Below are positions 5,927 to 8,116 of a stretch of DNA of 8,116 bases, in pieces. Under the pieces are notes generated by a model that was not told the origin of the DNA, made no database searches, and worked only from the letters and a program-made list of their open reading frames with translations. This DNA comes from Chloroflexota bacterium. GTDB taxonomy: Bacteria; Chloroflexota; Anaerolineae; Caldilineales; Caldilineaceae. The translations under genes and the position numbers were made by a program. Location: the NCBI GenBank assembly GCA_003451595.1, contig DMDA01000036.1, forward strand, positions 1,266 to 9,381, read 5' to 3'. Every line of letters begins with the position of its first letter. Position 1 is the first letter of the stretch.

Positions 5927-5981
5927 TGCAAACATTATGCAATACTTGTTCAATTGGTGTGCAATATACTTGCATCTGACG
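5927..5981. promoter_or_regulatory. Five-unit array of TGCAAT-like motif at exact 11-bp period
   Basis: Plus-strand units begin at 5927 (TGCAAA), 5938 (TGCAAT), 5949 (TTCAAT), 5960 (TGCAAT) and 5971 (TGCATC), each 11 bases apart. The block is AT-rich against a GC-rich background and lies 85-139 bases upstream of the fasciclin ATG. Direct repeats at 11 bp are the known binding pattern of OmpR/PhoB-family response regulators. An overlapping dyad, TGCAA-TATAC-TTGCA (5960-5974), is also present. Function and regulator are inference. Confidence 0.5.
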
Positions 5982-6004
5982 TTGGAAGGTGTGGCGAGAC
6001 TTCC

Positions 6005-6023
6005 ATTCTCAGCAAATTCTCAG
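6005..6023. repeat. 8-bp direct repeat ATTCTCAG at 11-bp period
   Basis: ATTCTCAG occurs at 6005-6012 and 6016-6023. The second copy lies in the loop of a small dyad GCAAA/TTTGC (6012-6016 and 6026-6030). It lies about 95 bases upstream of the rightward -10 box and could be an activator site for either direction, or chance. Confidence 0.35.
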
Positions 6024-6112
6024 AGTTTGCGCCGACGCCAGGCAGGCCAGACGTCCATGGCGCGCCTGGATCACGACAGATGCGCCATAACACCGGGCGC
6101 CGCCGCATCCTG

Positions 6113-6121
6113 TGGTACAAT
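6113..6121 (+). promoter_or_regulatory. Extended -10 promoter of the rightward operon
   Basis: TGGTACAAT is a TGN extension plus TACAAT, which matches the -10 consensus at five of six bases. No TTGACA-like -35 lies 16-18 bases upstream (the region is CG-rich), as is usual for extended -10 promoters. Predicted start is near 6128, which leaves about 20 bases with AGAAAGG before the ATG at 6148 and argues against the in-frame GTG at 6112. Confidence 0.6.
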
Positions 6122-6147
6122 CGGGACAGAAAGGTAAGATCGATTGT

Positions 6148-6951
<804 letters not shown>

Positions 6952-6955
6952 TTGC

Positions 6956-8116
6956 ATGAACATCACCAGCATCCTCAATTTCGTCAATGTCTTGAGTTCC
7001 AGCGTGCTGGCCATCCTGGCCTTCTCACTGTTGGCCTACACACTGACCTACAACTTTCGCAACCCCGTGGCGCGGCGCTTTGCCCTGTTGCTTGCCTTTT
7101 TGATGGTCGTCTACGCGGCGGATGTTGCACTCGATCGCGTCGTCACCGCCGAGTCGGCCAACCGCTGGCTGCGTCTGCAATGGTTAGGCATCGCCATGAC
7201 GCCAGCGACGGCTTACCTTTTCTCACTGGCAGTGCTGGCTGCAACCAATTACCGAATTTCACGACGACGCTGGATCGGCGTCGCAGCGTTGGCGATCTCC
7301 ATCCTCAGTGCATTTGACGCCATCTTTGGCAACGCTATCGTCGATAAGGTCTTCTTTCGCCCACCACTCAGCTATCTGGAAGGCGGACAACTCTTCTGGT
7401 TCTTCGCCGCCTACTATATTTTGATGATTGGTCTGGCGCTGGCGAACGTCTGGAAGGCGCGTCAACGCTGTCTGACTGCCAGCACACGCGCACGGATGAC
7501 CTACCTCTTCATCGGCTTCATCGCTCCGGGCATATCGGTCTTCCCCTACCTGATTGCCTTTGCGCTGTTGTGGGGGCCGCGCGAATCGGGCTGGCTGGTG
7601 TTGCTCGTCTCGATCCTCGGCAACATCACCGTGGGCTTTCTGTTGCTGTTGATGAGCTACACCGTCGCCTACTTTGGCGTCTTGACGCCCGATCGTGTGG
7701 TGCGCTACCGCTTGTTGCGCTTCTTTATGCGCGGGCCGGCCGTCGCCATCCTTGTCATCCTGGCGATCCAGGTCACGCCGCCTTTCGAGCGTATCTTTGG
7801 CTTACCCCGCGATGCGATTCTTTTCAGCATCATCACCGGCGTCATCGTCCTGAGCCAGCTGCTGCTCAGCGTCACCAAATCGGTTGTGGATCGCCTCATC
7901 TATCGCGAAGACCGCGAAGAGATCGCCTGGCTGCGCGAACTCGACCGGCGGATGCTCGCCACCAGCGACCTGCGCCAGCTACTCGACAACAACCTGCTGG
8001 CGCTTTGCGAATTGCTGCGCGTGCCCTCGGCCTTCGTCGCCGCCGTCGTCGGCCCCGATCTCATGCTGGAGGCTATGGTTGGCAGCGACATGCAACGCGC
8101 CCAGGTGTTGGCGATC
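6956..8116 (+). CDS. Polytopic membrane sensor-like protein, 3' end beyond window (partial)
   Basis: The frame is open for 387 codons to the window edge with no stop. About nine hydrophobic segments lie at roughly 10-30, 40-58, 72-95, 105-125, 146-166, 181-205, 212-240, 260-275 and 285-305. This resembles the 7TM input region of some membrane histidine kinases. A charged, probably coiled stretch follows (DRLIYREDREEIAWLRELDR, about 312-330). After it comes what looks like the start of a GAF-like domain (TSDLRQLLDNNLLALCELLR at 336-355, then VPSAFVAAVV). The output domain, whether histidine kinase, cyclase or other, lies outside the window, so I do not name one. The start ATG 6956 is 4 bases after the upstream stop, with GGGTGAG as ribosome site inside that gene's end. 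Polytopic architecture is certain; the signalling role is a reasoned guess. Confidence 0.8.
   Translation, partial: MNITSILNFVNVLSSSVLAILAFSLLAYTLTYNFRNPVARRFALLLAFLMVVYAADVALDRVVTAESANRWLRLQWLGIAMTPATAYLFSLAVLAATNYRISRRRWIGVAALAISILSAFDAIFGNAIVDKVFFRPPLSYLEGGQLFWFFAAYYILMIGLALANVWKARQRCLTASTRARMTYLFIGFIAPGISVFPYLIAFALLWGPRESGWLVLLVSILGNITVGFLLLLMSYTVAYFGVLTPDRVVRYRLLRFFMRGPAVAILVILAIQVTPPFERIFGLPRDAILFSIITGVIVLSQLLLSVTKSVVDRLIYREDREEIAWLRELDRRMLATSDLRQLLDNNLLALCELLRVPSAFVAAVVGPDLMLEAMVGSDMQRAQVLAI

Larger units (their letters stand above)
5843..6147. other. Divergent intergenic region with AT-rich phased repeats
   Basis: This stretch lies between the leftward fasciclin gene and the rightward gene at 6148. 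It holds the fasciclin ribosome site (5852-5858), a perfect 8-bp palindrome CAACGTTG just upstream of it (5862-5869), an AT-rich 11-bp-phased array (5927-5981), a second 11-bp direct repeat (6005-6023) and the rightward promoter (6113-6121). A weak fasciclin promoter might be TTCAAG (5910-5905) with GATAGT (5888-5883) on the minus strand at 16-base spacing; both boxes match poorly. I see no convincing gene. Confidence 0.6.

Noticed and set aside
5843..5953. A longer fasciclin protein starting at ATG 5953
   Set aside because: The 37 extra residues are Cys/His/Asn-rich, precede a textbook lipoprotein signal, and overlap the phased array and probable promoter. ATG 5842 has its own GAAAGGA.
6112..6147. 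GTG 6112 as start of the rightward membrane protein
   Set aside because: The GTG lies inside the extended -10 TGGTACAAT (6113-6121), upstream of the expected transcription start.

Overview
The window looks like an ordinary chromosomal stretch of a GC-rich free-living bacterium, most likely a member of the Chloroflexota (Caldilinea/Anaerolineae-like). That assignment is inference. It rests on a lipoprotein with an Ala/Pro/Glu/Thr-rich linker and two fasciclin domains, a dipeptide-type ABC cassette whose binding protein is a lipoprotein, -10 boxes of the TACAAT type, and a 7TM-like sensor that leads into a GAF-like start. There is no tRNA, rRNA, CRISPR array, insertion sequence or phage gene.

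Layout. (1) 13-942, plus strand: an ADP-ribosylglycohydrolase (DraG/ARH family). (2) 4447 down to 961, minus strand: a three-gene ABC importer cassette of the peptide/nickel/opine type, ordered lipoprotein binding protein, DppB-like permease, DppC-like permease. It converges on the glycohydrolase with an 18-base gap. The two ATPase genes normally found with this cassette are absent. A strong 13-bp hairpin separates the binding-protein gene from the permeases, and a tandem 14-bp repeat of stop/start signals joins the two permease genes. (3) 4448-4828: a regulatory intergenic region with the importer promoter, several inverted repeats and the intrinsic terminator of the next gene. (4) 5842 down to 4829, minus strand: a lipoprotein with two fasciclin (FAS1) domains. 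(5) 5843-6147: a divergent intergenic region with an AT-rich block in which a TGCAAT-like motif recurs every 11 bp, and an extended -10 promoter for the rightward genes. (6) 6148-6951 and 6956 to beyond the window end, plus strand: an unrecognised single-pass membrane protein and, 4 bases later, a polytopic sensor-like protein cut by the window edge. The latter has no stop codon inside the window.

How they work together. The leftward cassette should bring a peptide or similar small solute across the membrane using ATPases encoded elsewhere. The fasciclin lipoprotein is a separate transcription unit for the cell surface. The two rightward genes form an operon and probably make a membrane signalling pair. 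Nothing here amounts to a clearly new defence or metabolic system. The most unusual signals are regulatory: the mini-ORF cascade between the permease genes, the 11-bp phased array, the paired GGTGAA-N4-TTCA sites around the importer promoter, and the unrecognised gene at 6148.
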